64,000 nucleotides of DNA, taken from the NCBI RefSeq assembly GCF_963675165.1, contig NC_087383.1, positions 372,001 through 436,000 on the forward strand, read 5' to 3'. The position numbers and the translations under genes are program-made. The notes under the pieces were generated by a model. It saw only the letters and a program-made list of their open reading frames with translations, was not told the DNA's origin and did not search any database. Shown piece by piece: positions 1-13,976 of the stretch; the first letter of the stretch is position 1, and each line of letters opens with the position of its first letter. This DNA is from Halichondria panicea (Eukaryota > Porifera > Demospongiae > Suberitida > Halichondriidae).

Positions 1-2467
1 AAGAATGGAACCTCGGTTGATATAGACCTGGCTAGCTTCGACAAGTCGGAAAAGCTGAATTATCTGGATTCATGTGAGATCCTACTATTGTGCTTCCCCA
101 TTGGCATACTGTAGTAGATATACACACACACGAAATGTAAGCTACTATTATATCGGCCGTTTCGTATATAAATACACGTAATTTTGATGGTTAGGATGAG
201 GGGGAGTTCCTGCGTGTTTGTTAGCCATAAATTATGGATTATCTGATCAATAATTATGAATATTAGATAATTATGATATGCACTTTGCATGTGCCGTCAG
301 CCATTGATAGCGTTCAAAAGAGGTGAATGCTGAGATTGATTGGCTGTTGGCGCTTACCACTCTCCTTGTAGACAGTTGCAGCTCTGAATAGGACTGGCAT
401 GTGATGTGGTGTAATAAGCCTTGACAATGTTCAGTCCCTTTCATAACTACATAATACGCAGCTAATGTCAGCTGCTACCACACAACACCAAGGCAAACAC
501 ACAAATTGTGTACATAGTAGCAACGAACATGTTCTTTAATTTGTGTACATGTATCAGAATTCTATCTAGGATTATTTGTTGGGGGGGGGGGAGATGAGAA
601 TTAAAAGAGAGGAGTGTTTGGGGGTCTTCCTCCGGGAAAATATTAGCTGGTTGGGAGCTAGACTGTTTGGGGAGGAAGCTCCCCCCCCCCCCCCCCCCCC
701 CACAGAATAGAACCCTATGTAACATGTCCGTAACATCCACTTACACATGTAGCTGCTGGATTCTCTCTTCAACAGAAGTCTCAGATCCCTGTCAACTATA
801 CTCAATGTGCTTCCGGCAAACTGAATACAATACTCGGCTTTGAGTGTAACGCAACCTCAAAATGGTCCGACAAGAATATCTCTAATTTTGTATTTGCTGA
901 TGATAGACTCTCTCCGTGTTTTGTGAGTAGTATTAATTTTGTGACATAATTATAATATAATATATAATAGACATTGCTTCTACAACATGCCTAAAAGTTC
1001 TTGAACGTACACTACACACTTGTCTTATCTGTACAGATTGCAATCAATATTTAAAATCATTGTTTTGTGCCACAAAAAGTCTGAGCTACTGTATTATACG
1101 AAACTGATTCTGTGACTATTACAATGCGTTATTAATTTTACTCAGTCTCAGCAATTCTTTCAATCGGCGATGCATAAATAATTGTTTGTTGTTCTTCTCT
1201 TGGGTCTCAGATTGAGATTGCTTTCAAGTACAATGGCTCCTGCTATAATGCTCCTACCGTTGCCCCTGCCAACTGTCAGCTGGATGGATACAACACAAGC
1301 ACTCTATCCAAGTAAGTGATGCTAAAAGTATAATAATTATACAGCTAATCCTCGCGGGCCATACTTTAAAAACTGATACTGCAGACAATGTCACAGTATG
1401 TTTGTGTAGGCCGTATGTACATGTACATTGTATACTTTGAGCGCTTTTGAAAATATAGTTTTCTATTTAGCAATCACGGTATAACTGCATGCCATGGATT
1501 GTCGGAAGGTTGCCTATTTTATAGGTTATTGCCCCCCCCCACACACACACACATACACATACACATACACACAGACAACCGTTCTGGTTTGCTACCGTAC
1601 CACACACGGTGTGCTTCAACGGTACAGAGGACAGACTCTGTACCATCTTCTTCTCGTTCTGTCATGCCATTCCCGAAACCACACTCTTCAATCTAGACAG
1701 CTGTCACAAGGAGAACGCAGCCGTCTGTCAAATTGGTGAGCCGAGGGTTAATTCATATAATCTTTGATTATCTGTGACTTATAGACAAGTGTTTTATTTG
1801 TAACAGAAGAGATTAATTTTGTGTAGCCCTTTAAGAAATTATCTCGGCAATGCCTCAGATTTTACACATCGATCTGCATTGTCTAGGTGAGAGCAAAGAT
1901 GGAGTCAAAGAGAGTGAATACAGTATGGGGCAGTACAAAGAAACAACACGATTCATACCAAGTAAGAGAGTTGCTACTAATATGCTAGCCCATCATCCTC
2001 TTCATTTACTGTAACTGCGTACAAGTACATGTATCACATGATATTGTAGCAGTACACACACGTGTAATATACACAGCTCGAGTTGAATGTACTCCTCACA
2101 AATTTAGGATTGGCTGAAAGACTTAGCCACGAGTTTTGTGAGAGTCATTTTATCATTCTTATCCCCCCCTTGCATAGATGATGAGGCAGTGAACGGTGGT
2201 TTTCACCTGGAGGCTCTCAACGGGAGCAATCCAAAAAACGACAGCCATTGTAATTCCAATTTCAATACAATTATCATCCTCGGATGTAACAAGGATGTTC
2301 AATGGCCGGAAAGTGGAGACTTGACTAATCACATCGTGCCATATTATAATGAACAATGCCAGGTAATATTCAGTCCAATGCCACATTATGTATGTAATGT
2401 GTGTTATCAAGAAGTCATGCACTCCTGGTGTTATAGCCAAATGTACATGTACATGTATGTGTTTTCT

Positions 2468-2546
<79 letters not shown>

Positions 2547-3068
2547 GCACACACACATCACACACCACACACATCACACACCACACATCACACACATACC
2601 ACACACACACACAGTGGGTATTTGAGCTCCAGTATGATGGTGCCTGTCTTTCCGAATTCCCAGTTGTTAATCAGGACGTGCCTTCTCCTGTCGGCTGGAT
2701 ACTCATGGGCCTGTGAGTTACTGTCTATGTTAATAAGTGTGATACCCTACCAAAGGCCTGTAGACTATAGCATATACCGAACCCCTTGATTTAAACAGGG
2801 GTTAGATCCCTTCTAGACGACTTAAATAGGACCAATTCAATCTATATTTTATCCACAAGTATTGTGATCGGAGTGTATCACTTCACACCCCCCTTCCCCT
2901 CAGTTGCGGACTGGCCGTGATCATCTACTTGGCGGTGGGAATGTCCGTCCAGTATTTTGTAAAGGGAGCTCGTGGCTCTGACATTATACCTCATGTCACT
3001 TTCTGGACAGGAGTTGGTACTCTAGTTGTTGTGAGTTCCTCCCACCCCACACGCACACACACACACAC

Positions 3069-3125
<57 letters not shown>

Positions 3126-3397
3126 ACCTTTTATCTTAGTACCTACGCTTGATGAAATCCCCCCTTACTTAGTTTATAATTCAACTAAATGCTTACTCCC
3201 TTGCGTTGTGTGTACGTATACACCTAGCTAGCAGTACGTATAACTATATGCCTTTTATTTATTAACTCCTTCCCCGCACACACGATATATAGGAGGGTTG
3301 CAAATTCTCACTGGATGTGGTTACTTGCTTCCATTTCAAGGATGGTTTTAAGCCTATTCGTGGACCTAACAGCGGTGTGCAGTACGACCAGATTTAA
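1..3397 (+). CDS. M6PR: Cation-dependent mannose-6-phosphate receptor-like protein (5' partial)
   Basis: Type I membrane lectin-like receptor, expected to carry mannose-6-phosphate-tagged hydrolases from Golgi to endosome. Exons: 1-73 (uncertain link), 776-922 (or from 753), 1211-1311, 1575-1735, 1887-1961, 2178-2362, 2615-2712, 2904-3030 and 3293-3397; phases agree from 776 onward. The luminal part is Cys- and N-glycosylation-rich. The stretch WVFELQYDGAC before the membrane resembles the last luminal strand of CD-MPR. A transmembrane helix (GWILMGLCGLAVIIYLAVG) follows. The juxtamembrane GARGSDIIPHVTFW and EGCKF closely match vertebrate CD-MPR tail motifs. The protein ends in YDQI, which fits a YxxPhi endocytic signal. 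The luminal region is longer than in vertebrate CD-MPR. The start codon lies outside the window. A TAA closes the frame at 3395. Confidence 0.8.
2470..2614. repeat. (CA)n microsatellite abutting a 3' splice site
   Basis: Nearly pure CA dinucleotide tract with interruptions in its second half. It ends directly in ACACAG, the acceptor of the M6PR-like exon at 2615, so it occupies the usual polypyrimidine-tract position. Confidence 0.95.
3045..3124. repeat. (CA)n microsatellite
   Basis: CA tract just downstream of the splice donor at 3031 in the last intron of the M6PR-like gene. Confidence 0.95.
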
Positions 3398-4241
3398 TCT
3401 ATTGGTCGTATTAGACTGTTTATTGTATATTCATATTTCACATTTGTAACACACTCGTAGAGAATTTTTGCATTGCTGTTCAATTGTAGAATGTAGTTAG
3501 CATTTTTGTTATCAGCGTTTTTATATTGTACTCGAGTATGAATTTATTGTGCACACAAAATGAAGTAAAGCTGTCTATACATCATTAGAACAGAACATTA
3601 TATACACTGTCTATGTACGATATCTACACAGTCGCATCATGTATGCATGCAGTAAAAGCTATATAGGGAAATTTAAAGCAGTATAGAATGCATTTTAGTA
3701 ACAGAATGCCAGCAGTGGAGTGGGTAGTAGAAGTGCTGTTTGTATTAATTAGCCTCCTTCGTGCAGCCCGGGATCGAGGCTAGATTTGTATATAGGGTTA
3801 TTTTTATAGAAAAGATATACAATCTTATAATGACCTTTTGTGCACAAAATAAATTATAATAATATTATTGCAGTAAAGTATAAAGCTGTCTATATACAAT
3901 AAAAATTATTATACCTGTCTCTATACATTATACATATTATAAGATCGGATACTACACAGTTGCATCATGTGTGCAGTAGAACGAAGGGGCAGTATAGAGA
4001 ATAGCAGTAGAACAACAGAACGCCAGCAGTATAGTAGTGGAGAATGGGTAGTAGAATTGGGTAGTAGTAGAATGGATTGTAGAATAGAATAGCACGGCGG
4101 GTATAACATAATTATATAGTTGGCATTGGTCTAGAAGATGGCAGACATCTTTCCCTCTCTCTCTCAATCGATGGCTGACAGGTATATACAGTCACAATAT
4201 ATACCTGGCTTGCAACCACTCGTTGCCATGTGCCTCCATGG
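3398..4241. other. Convergent intergenic region with a diverged direct duplication
   Basis: 3' flanks of the M6PR-like gene (+) and the Ras-like gene (-). Two diverged copies of about 300 bp lie in tandem (roughly 3545-3760 and 3838-4080). They share the ordered motifs GCACACAAAAT, AAAGCTGTCTATA, ACACAGT(C/T)GCATCATGT, AGAA(T/C)GCCAGCAGT and GGGTAGTAGAA. No gene is seen. Confidence 0.6.
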
Positions 4242-5075
4242 CTAGTGGGCAGAGCACAATCGAATTATATCGACTTCAATAGAATTTGGTGACGCAACTA
4301 ACGAGTCTAGCAACTTCTTATCTTTCCTGAAACGTGTCAATCGTGACCAAATACTCCGCACTTTTCTCCGAGTCGAGTTCTTCTTCTCGATTTTGACTAC
4401 CTTCACGGCCTCCTCATCAGCTGGTTTTTTCATTACGACTGCACTGATAGCAGACTGAAATGCCTCAAATATGTTGATATTGACTGCCGATGAAGTCTCT
4501 ACATAAGTGCAGCCATACTCATTAGCAAAGGTGAGTGCTTCATCATAGGAGAGGATTCGTTCGTTACTTCGAAGATCGCACTTTGTACCAATCAGAACAG
4601 CCGGGAGGGACGAGGTTCGAACACTCTCCAGCAGCTGTCGTGCTGTGGTCAGAGACGATTGGTTCTCGAGTGAGAACACCACCAGTACTGCGTCCACTAG
4701 ACTCAGATAATTACTGCAATCGCATGAGCTCTGTATAGAGAAGAGGATATACTATAAAATTGGTGTCCTTGATGCTTCAATGAACTGCATGCATGTTTGG
4801 TATATACAACACTTTCACTATTAAAGAACTAGCCAGCTGTGTAATGAAGCTAGCTTTGCATGCATGCATTCACTGCTCACCTCTCCGATGCCAGCAGTGT
4901 CCAAGATGTTCACATTCACCAACTGACCCTCCACTTCTGTTTCAATGCAATACTCATCCTCCAGTGTCGGGTCATAGTGATGGAGGAACCGACCAGTGAT
5001 GTATCTGACCACCATTGCCGATTTCCCAACACCAGCAGATCCCAGTACGGCCAATTTTACGTTTTGAATAGGCAT
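4242..5075 (-). CDS. Ras-family small GTPase with a non-canonical switch II
   Basis: Two exons (minus): 5075-4881 and 4730-4242, giving 227 residues. The start was chosen at 5075 because the G domain begins there (MPIQNVKLAVLG). The P-loop GSAGVGKSA is intact and switch I reads YDPTLEDEY. The G3 motif is DTAGIGE: the usual catalytic Gln after DTAG is Ile. G4 is TKCD rather than NKxD, and G5 is ETSSA. A basic C-terminal stretch (STRRKVRSIWSRLTRFRKDK) precedes a final CSAH, which has the CAAX layout. The closest type I recognise is the RERG/RASL/Rap neighbourhood. Loss of the Gln implies slow intrinsic GTP hydrolysis, which is inference. It is convergent with the M6PR-like gene and tandem with ZFR. 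Confidence 0.85.
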
Positions 5076-5298
5076 TTTGAATGAGCTAGGTTTAATAATG
5101 CAGCTGGATCTAGTTTCTGGTCTAAGCAGTGTAACTGTTGCACTTTTATAGTGTGTGCATGCTTCCGGAATCATGCGCATGCGCAAAGCAACAATTTTTG
5201 GAAGGAATCATTCAATGTAAATGTACATGTACAACAAGGAATAATAATAAGTGTACACAAAATCAATTCAGAAAAATTGTCTAGTTAATAATTCTCCA

Positions 5299-6063
5299 TT
5301 ATTGCTCCAACTTTGCCTTTTTGACAGCACCCCCTCCTTCACCGTCACTGATGGACGGTCGTTTGACCCCTGTACCCTCGGAATCACCTTTAACCTCTGT
5401 ACCCTCAGCAGGTTTTGTCTCCTCAGGGAGGTCACCTGGCAATGGGTCCACTCCCAACACCAGGTGGAGCTTCTTGATGGCCATCAGCCTCAGGGCATGC
5501 TGCAGAATACAATAGTACAGTGAACACTGCATTGGGGCGATACCTTACAGAACATAAAACTTGTTTCAGTAAAAAAAATATAATGCACGCTATTATTATA
5601 ATATCAATTTTAATGAATATCACTCATCGATGTACAGTATAAATCGATTTTAACTCAAACAACAAATTTCAAAGATCGCTAATTGATTTGACAGGCCCAC
5701 CTCTGCCAAGCCCTGTAGTTGAGGTTGATCAGATTTAGAATGCAGCCAAATTTTACTTGTACATGTATGTAACGTGGACCGCCCCACATGCAGAGAGATG
5801 TACCTACCTGTGGACCACCCCACATGCAGAGAGATGTACCTACCTGTGGACCACCCCACATGCAGAGAGATGTACCTACCTGTGGACCACCCCACATGCA
5901 GAGAGATGTACCTACCTGTGGACCACCCCACATGCAGAGAGATGTACCTACCTGTGCACTGAGTGTGACGTTCGATCGGTCTGAGGCTGAGAGAGAAGCA
6001 GCTGCATCCATCTTGTCCTTCTCACAAGGGTCAAGCAGACCTCGACCACCTGAAGAGTGCGTG

Positions 6064-6131
<68 letters not shown>

Positions 6132-8890
6132 GATGGGTTAACAATATCATACATACATGTAATAAAAATGACTCTAACTTGAGTAAAGATTGTCCAATTT
6201 CACAACTAAAATGTGCATTTTAGTAGCTATTTGATAGAGCTACAATTCTATAAACACGTATATAATAAACGCTTCACTTTCAGTATACAGTGGCAGGGGA
6301 ATACCCTAACACTCCCCCTCACCTGGCAGGAATATACCCGAGGCAACACATTCCATGATGCGTCTGAACAGGTCTCCAGGTTGTGTGTAGGCAGGGTGGC
6401 TGGACAGAGCACACTTCTCAACAAGCAGCTCTAACATCTGATGAGGGACAGACAAACACAAACTACTGACAACACTGTAATGTATAATATGCAATGTACA
6501 TGTGAAGCTAAACATTATTATAGCTTAGACTCTATAAGCTACAAACTATATACTGATAACACTGCAATGCACATGTGAACTAGACAAACAAGCTTAAGGT
6601 ATAGATGTTATAGAGTGAGATCTATCTTGTGTTCACTACCATACATGTACATGTCAGTACAATGTGTCCATGGCTACACACTAGCTTACCCAGGATTCAA
6701 GCACTCCCCAGGCAGGCACTCGACGGCATATATCCTTCATCACTCTCAGCACAACTCCAGCAGTGGGTGTGTTTCGAGACATTGCCTGAAGACGAACAGT
6801 GAGAATGAAGAGAAAGCCTAATCAAGGTATATAATTATGTTTTTAAATTAAAACGCTTTTTCTGTAAGGCTCGATTATATCTAAAGCTTTTCTGTGTACA
6901 GACTAACTTAACCTCTACTGGTTCAGGTTTGCAAGCAGCTTAATGCGCCTATTGTGCAAAACTGACCCGGCACTGCCACCCCGACTATCACCGTGGCAAC
7001 CATATTGCTATGGTTACCACCGCTCAGTGGAGTGGCCGTGCCATTAACGAGTACAGGATTGCAGAATAAGATAATGAGTAGATTTATTAAGCATTTTGCA
7101 AACCTTAAACCATTTCGTGTGTCTCAGCGCAGCTAGTGCGGCCACACAATACTGCCGGTTGAGAACTCCTTCAGTCTGGTCGGCTAAGGGGAAAGGGGCG
7201 GAGTCAATACACCCCCATACATACACGAATATACGCACACCCCCAACCAACCCCCCTGCAATACAGCTACCCCCCAATATAATAGTGCTACCCCTGCAAT
7301 ACAATAGTGCCCCCCCTGCAATACAGCTACCCCCCAATATAATAGTGCTACCCCTGCAATACAATAGTGCCCCCCCTGCAATACAGCTACCCCCAATATA
7401 ATAGTGCTACCCCTGCAATACAATAGTGCCCCCCTACAATAGAACTGTACTCACAGTAAGATATATGTATACCGTTGGTTTAAAATAATCTCACAATAAG
7501 GGTTAGAGTGGCCACCACCATGCATTATGGAGGCTGTTTCTATTAGACTAACAACACACACACACAGAGTGTGATAAAGACTTAAGCGGAATAACCCCAC
7601 CAAACATAATAACAAGGTGAGAACAACACATCACTTGTACTTAGCAATACGCGTATGGAAATCGCAAATTGCTGAAAAATGTTCACACACAGGACGAGTA
7701 CATTAGATAAGGATTAGTGATAATGGGTGCCTTGGTTACGCTAATAGGCGGAAGAGGTGATGCATTAAGGTGTAGGATGATGATTGGCAACGGCAGTTAG
7801 CAAATTGAGTCAAGGAGCTACAAAGTGCCCGAACAATGATTAAATTAGGCTTGAGCCAAGTCCCATCACGCAGCTGCATTATAGCTAATAGTCAGCTGCA
7901 GAGGAAGTAGCTGAATGACTAAGTGGGTGAAATGTTGTTTCTTCTTTTCATAAAAACGGAAAATCATCAAACAACACATTCCTGGTTTATTGAATCAGAA
8001 CTGATGTAACCTACCCCACCCCATAATCAGTTCTCATGCTCTACATAACAACACAGGAAAACACCAATTGTAACTATATTCTACGTAAGAAGCTTCATTC
8101 AAAATAGTTCCAGGAATTTCAAGGGAGGGGTGAGTTGCTATTATAATTTCCCTGGAAACAAGGTGTACGAAAGTTTTTGACCAACAAAGAGTGTAATTAG
8201 CCACAAATGCTTCTCTTAGCCAACTAAGGAACATGGCTGCTACAAGGTACTGCTTTCCAAGTAGTCTGATGACATCTAATTACTAGAACCACAAGTGCTT
8301 CAAAGGGAGCATGAATGAGCATGAATGAGAGCCTTGTCAGGCCTGCACCACTGTCTAGGGGTAAGGACCTTGAGACTGTATATGGTGACACTGAGACAGT
8401 CTAGAGACAGACAAAGCATGCACACTAACTAATAGCCAGACAGGGAGTACACTGTATGATGAAGGAACAACTGTAGCTACATGTATCAAAGCAGCACACG
8501 GTTAATCACATCACAATGAAACCTGCTGGTCATCCCTGGGCTAGACTAGCTGTAATAGATGTTCACAGAGGTGGCCTGCTAACACACAGGTTGTAGCACA
8601 TGCTAAAGAGGCTTTGGGGCCCATTACCAGGCTGGCTGTATTATAGAAGATGGCCTACTTACAGTGACCACAATACACCGGTACTTCCACTACAAATGCA
8701 CACAACTAGTCTAACTGTCCACACCTTGTGACTGCAGTGCTGATGGTTCCTGTCTCATCAGAGGAGAAGAGAACACAACACTCACTATGACACGGAAAGT
8801 CTCCACCTGACAGATGATGTTGACCATGCTCTTGCCACTGAGTGGCGTCGTGTTGTACACGATCTCATTCTCAGAGTTACGCAATAGAGA

Positions 8891-8931
<41 letters not shown>

Positions 8932-11900
8932 GGGGGGGGTGGGTGGGTGGGTGGGTGGGTGGGTTGAGGGTTAAAGCAATCAGAAATCTGAACACTAAAT
9001 GTACCAAATAAACAGAATTTATACCATCAAAGCAGCACGTTTGTTACATACATCTATACCTCGAATTTGATGGCCAGCCTGTTGATAACGAGGTTGAATA
9101 GAGTCATGGTGGGTTTCTTATCACACATGAGCACCAACTCTGCCGAGCACTCGCCCTTGAGCAGGAGGTTGTGAGCAAACACCCCTACACGCATCACACC
9201 CTTCAGTTCCCCTGCAGAGGGAAACACAGTATTCCCTAAACCACAGCAAATCACACACACACACCCAGCTTGAAGTATTACATAATATTATATTTCTATG
9301 GTGACAGCCACACACATAAAGTGGGTCTGTGAGTGTTCCGTAAATATTTGGAAGTTGTGTGAACACTCTAGATGTAGGCATGACAACATGAGTGGCTCAA
9401 CCCCACCAAACCCAGCCGATTGCCAAACCTCTCCAAAGAGATGATATATACTGCATAGCCATTTATACTAGGCCCACACACACCACATTAAAGGGTATAA
9501 TTTGTATACACCATCCTTTTTGCAACAGTCCTACTTGTACCCAATATAACAGCAATTGACTTCACAAGGGATCCTGTATACACACTCATATAGAAGCGGC
9601 CATAACTTTAGTTCTGTTGGTCCAATAACGCTAATTTTATGATTTTCTGAAAGCTTAGAGAGAGGCCTTTCAGATGATGTCTTAAAATCAAACGTCTATT
9701 TTGGGCTTGTTTTTGACTAAATACCATGGGCTATATATAGCCCACGATCTTTCCCCGAAAATTGAAAATTATGGTCCCTCCCAAATTTAAAATTTGAGCA
9801 TACCATCTGAACAAGCTTCTTCTAAGCTTTCAGAAAATCATAAAATTGTTGAATTTGGACCATCAGAACTCTAGTTACAGAGCCAACTCTAGTACTTTCA
9901 AAATGAAGGGGCTCACTAAATGTCTCATCCTTGACACTGCCATTGACGACAGCTGCCTTCTCTGCCAACAACTCATCAGAAATGGTCTTGAGGGATTTCT
10001 CTACCTCCTCCACCACACGCTCTACAGCCTTCGTCTGAAATAGATCAACCAATGGGATTAGCAGTAAATATCAGGCTCCAATTAATAGTAGCCATTAGCT
10101 TAGCAATTTTTCCTGCTGTTAGGCAACTGCTGATAACAAAATACATGACTGTACAGTTCAAGTAGAGAATTTTTTCATTCAATTTTCGTGCTCACCTCAG
10201 CTCGTGAAGGGTAGACCAACTTGTGCCTGTCCATCACTAGGATATCATCGTGGGGGTCGTGATGCTGTGTGGTGGGTGGTGTGTGGGGGTACGATATACA
10301 CACAGTGAACAGAGAAGCTCAGCTACAACTGTACACGTATGTATATGCAGCTACATGTACATGTACGTGACTCGCTGATGGTCTAAATTCAACGATTTTT
10401 TGATTTTAAAAAGAGCTCTTTCAGATGGTATGCTCAAATCTAAAATTTAGAATGTGCATTATTTCCCAATTTCGGAAAAAGACCATGGTCTTTTGTCAAA
10501 AACAGGCCTAAAAGAGATTTCTGATTTTAACACATCATCTGAAAGGCCTTTCTCTAAGCTTTCAGAAAATCATAAAATTAACATTATTGGGCCAACGGAA
10601 CTAACGTTATGGCTGTTGAAAGATGTAACGCTACTACTTACAAGGTCAGGGTTCATGGTAGCGTCCCAGCCTCCGTCCCAATCACCCTCATCCTCCCTCT
10701 CCCGGGATGGCTCTTGTTTCAGCTCTAGCGGTGGGTCTGTTTCATCACTCCAGCCACGCCCCACACCACCACCACCACGCCCCCTTCCACGCCTCATCAA
10801 CTGCTCCCTCTCACGTTGTTTCTCCTTTTGCTTCTTCTGTGTAACCGAGCAAGTGTACTAAATACAGGTCAAACAGGTACAGTGTACGTACATCATACAG
10901 GTCAAACAGGCACAGACTGCACATAATAATTATATACTCCATTTGATTTTATTGGACAGCCTAAATCTTATTTTTAGGATTTTCTAAAATAACTATTTAG
11001 CTCAACTATTAAAACCAGAGAAGCTTCAAAAATGGCCTAAGAGGATCTTTGAAAGAGCTCACTTACTGTGAAGTTTTTAGAACAGCACCCTATGACAATA
11101 AACAGAGCTGTGTTCTAACCCCCTCCCCCCCCCTTCCAATCACCTCTGTGTTGGTGGGCTCTACAAAGAGGTCTGGCTGATACATCTTCTTGTAGTTGGT
11201 CCTATGTCTCCGCCCGCTGATGTGTGCCTTCTTGGCGTACTCATCGTTGAAGTAGCAATCACACATATCACACTTGTACTGAGCGTGCGGAAACTTTGGG
11301 TCGTCTTTGACTGCCTTCACCAGGTGCTCTCCTGTGGAATACAGTGTGTGTAGGGATGTGCAGTATGTAATAGATATAGCTCATGCTATATGATATCATG
11401 ACCACCCTTTACCAAATCATGCCTCGAGGCTATGCGACAGTGTAATAAAATAACACGGAAGGGACTTTTATTACAAGCTTACAACCTTGACAACAAGCTA
11501 TAATAATTATTAAACTTGACTTCATAGGGTTATAGAAAAACTGAGGATAAATCAGAGGCTATTCAGGAACTAATTATTACCCTGGGAACCATTATCTTAG
11601 TTCTGGTTAGGTGGTGAAGCTCACACATGTACTCAGAAGGTGCTGGAATGTATTGAAAAAGCTGCCCATATTTCTTTATGCTGAGCAAATATAGTTGTAC
11701 ATGTACATGCAGTGCTCATTACCAACAGGTTCCACGACTCTATCCTGGTTATCCTCTTGTTGTTTTTTATTGCCATTGGTATTGGCCGAGGCTAGAGGGG
11801 TCTTCTTGGGCAGTGTAGGTGGTGTTGGTGGGTAGACACTGACCTCTGCCGGCTTATTTACTTCCCCCGTTGAGTGGAGAGTCCTACCCCCCACAAACGC

Positions 11901-13885
11901 TACTCTGCACAGGGGGTCAAATAATTATAATTAATATAGTCTGTATAGCTGCACAAACTAATGAGAACAAATTGACACATAATCATAACATTACGAAGGA
12001 TGTAGCCATGGGAATATACACATAGAGCATAAATCAAATAATTACAAAATTACAATTTACAGTGAACTTGAAGCTTAAGCAGTGGATAAGCAGTGCACAT
12101 GTATGTACTGTTCTACAGAAGAAAGCTCTAAAAAGGTCGTGTACTTTAAATGACTTATTGCACACTTGTTTGTAATACTCGTGATTCACATACAACACGT
12201 GAAATGGCAAGTGTACAGGCTCTTACTGGTGTGATCCGGCCAGCACTTTCTTCCCTGCAGCATTATCGATTATTTTCAAGGCTGGTATCGGTTTGCCCAG
12301 TCGGCGATGAAGATTGATCACCTTCTGATGTTTCAGGCCCCGGTTGTGCGCCTCTAGGGAGTCACTGTTGGAGCATATGATGTCACAGAGCTCACAGTAG
12401 AATTGACACGACGTCTTGTCCTTTTCTTTGATAGCTAGTTGCTGGGCGAGCTTTTTCTTGTGATGCTTCCCCTCCAAGTGAGCTTTGTGTGTCTGAGTGG
12501 GCCAGAGAAATTACATGTACATTAAAAAAAAACATTTCATATAATATTAAAATAACATTGCGTAATATTACATACATGCAGACTCGGCTAGATTTGGCCC
12601 TTTAAATAGAGTTCTGGTGGTTCAAATTCAACGATTTCATGATTTTTTGAAAGCTTAGAAGGAGATCTTTCAGATGGTATGCTTAAATCTCAAACTGGTC
12701 ATATTTTCTCATTTTCGGGAAATAACATGGGCTATAGCTCATGGTATTTTGTCGAAAGCAGACCCAAAATTGACTTTTTATTTTAGGACACAACCTTACC
12801 GAGCTCGATGTACATATGTAAGCTTTTAAGAAATCACAAAATTAACATTATTGGATCAACAGAACTAAAGTTATGGCCGTTCAAAGATGCTCTATTTAAG
12901 CTCTACATGCCAGCTGTACACAACTTACCTGTGCACTTGCTGTACTAATCTTGCACACGACACAATAGTGTTCCTGACCCGTACCAGTCGGTTTCTTGTC
13001 CCACCAGGCCGGTCCTTTCGACGGCTTTGTTTTTGAATCCACGTATTGCTTCACCACATTCGTCTGTTGTGGGGTGAGGTTATCGGAGCTCTTCTGGGGG
13101 CCAGAGTAATTCCCACCACCAGGAGTGACAAAGTTGCTCTGAAAGGTTTGCGCAGGCTTGTACGCTGTCCTCATTGATGCCGGGTACGAGACAAGAGATG
13201 GGGTGGTAGTGGTGGGGGTGTACGCCTGTTGTGTGATAGGTGAGGGTGTGTAGGAGGGACGAGTGTAGTTCGTGGCCCGTGGAGGAGTGTAGTTTGTGCT
13301 GGGTGTGTACGGGGGACGAGTATAGTTCGTGCTGGGCGTGTAGGGTGGACGAGTGTAACTCGTGTTGGGTGTGTAGGGGGGACGAGTGTAACTCGTGCTA
13401 GGTGTGGGGGCGGGACGAGTGTAACTCGTGCTGGGTGTGGGGGCAGTGTAACTTGTGTTGGGTGTGGGGGCGGGAGTGTAGCTTGTGCTGGGTGTGTAGG
13501 GAGGGCGAGTATAGCTCGTACTGGGTGTGTAGGAAGGACGAGTGTAACTTGTGCTGGGTGTGGGGGCAGGAGAAGTGTAGCTCGTGTAGGTGGGGGGAGC
13601 ATAGCTCGTAACGGGTGTGGAGACGGTAGGAGTGTAGCTTGTGCTGGGTGTGTAGGTGGGAGCAGTGTAGCTCGTGGGGGCGGGAGGGCGTGGCAGTGTG
13701 GACTGCTGTTGTGCAGCATAGTACGAGCCATACGGGTTGGCCTGTTGTTGGTAGCCATAGTAACTCGCTGCATATGCAGCTGCTTGTTGGGTATTGTTAG
13801 CGGCGACGGCTGCTGCTGCTTGATAGTAGGGAGTGGCTGCTGGGGTAGGAGCAGCTGTAGTGTGTGTGTATGTGTGTGTGTGTGT

Positions 13886-13924
<39 letters not shown>

Positions 13925-13927
13925 TGT

Positions 13928-13976
<49 letters not shown>

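Noticed and set aside
2138-3231. Long open frames rich in Thr-His across CA tracts
   Set aside because: They are translations of (CA)n repeats that run through splice sites of the M6PR-like gene; only the exon parts are kept.
5075-5186. Upstream N-terminal extension of the Ras-like GTPase
   Set aside because: The G domain starts at the ATG at 5075; the extra residues have no Ras-like features.
5650-6154. Open frames on both strands through the 36-bp repeat
   Set aside because: Repeat unit length is a multiple of 3, so all frames stay open. Only the possible in-frame extension of the ZFR exon is biologically interesting.
7044-7423. Open frames through the 60-bp repeat
   Set aside because: Same artefact: a 60-bp period keeps frames open. 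Only the ZFR exon 7104-7175 is real here.
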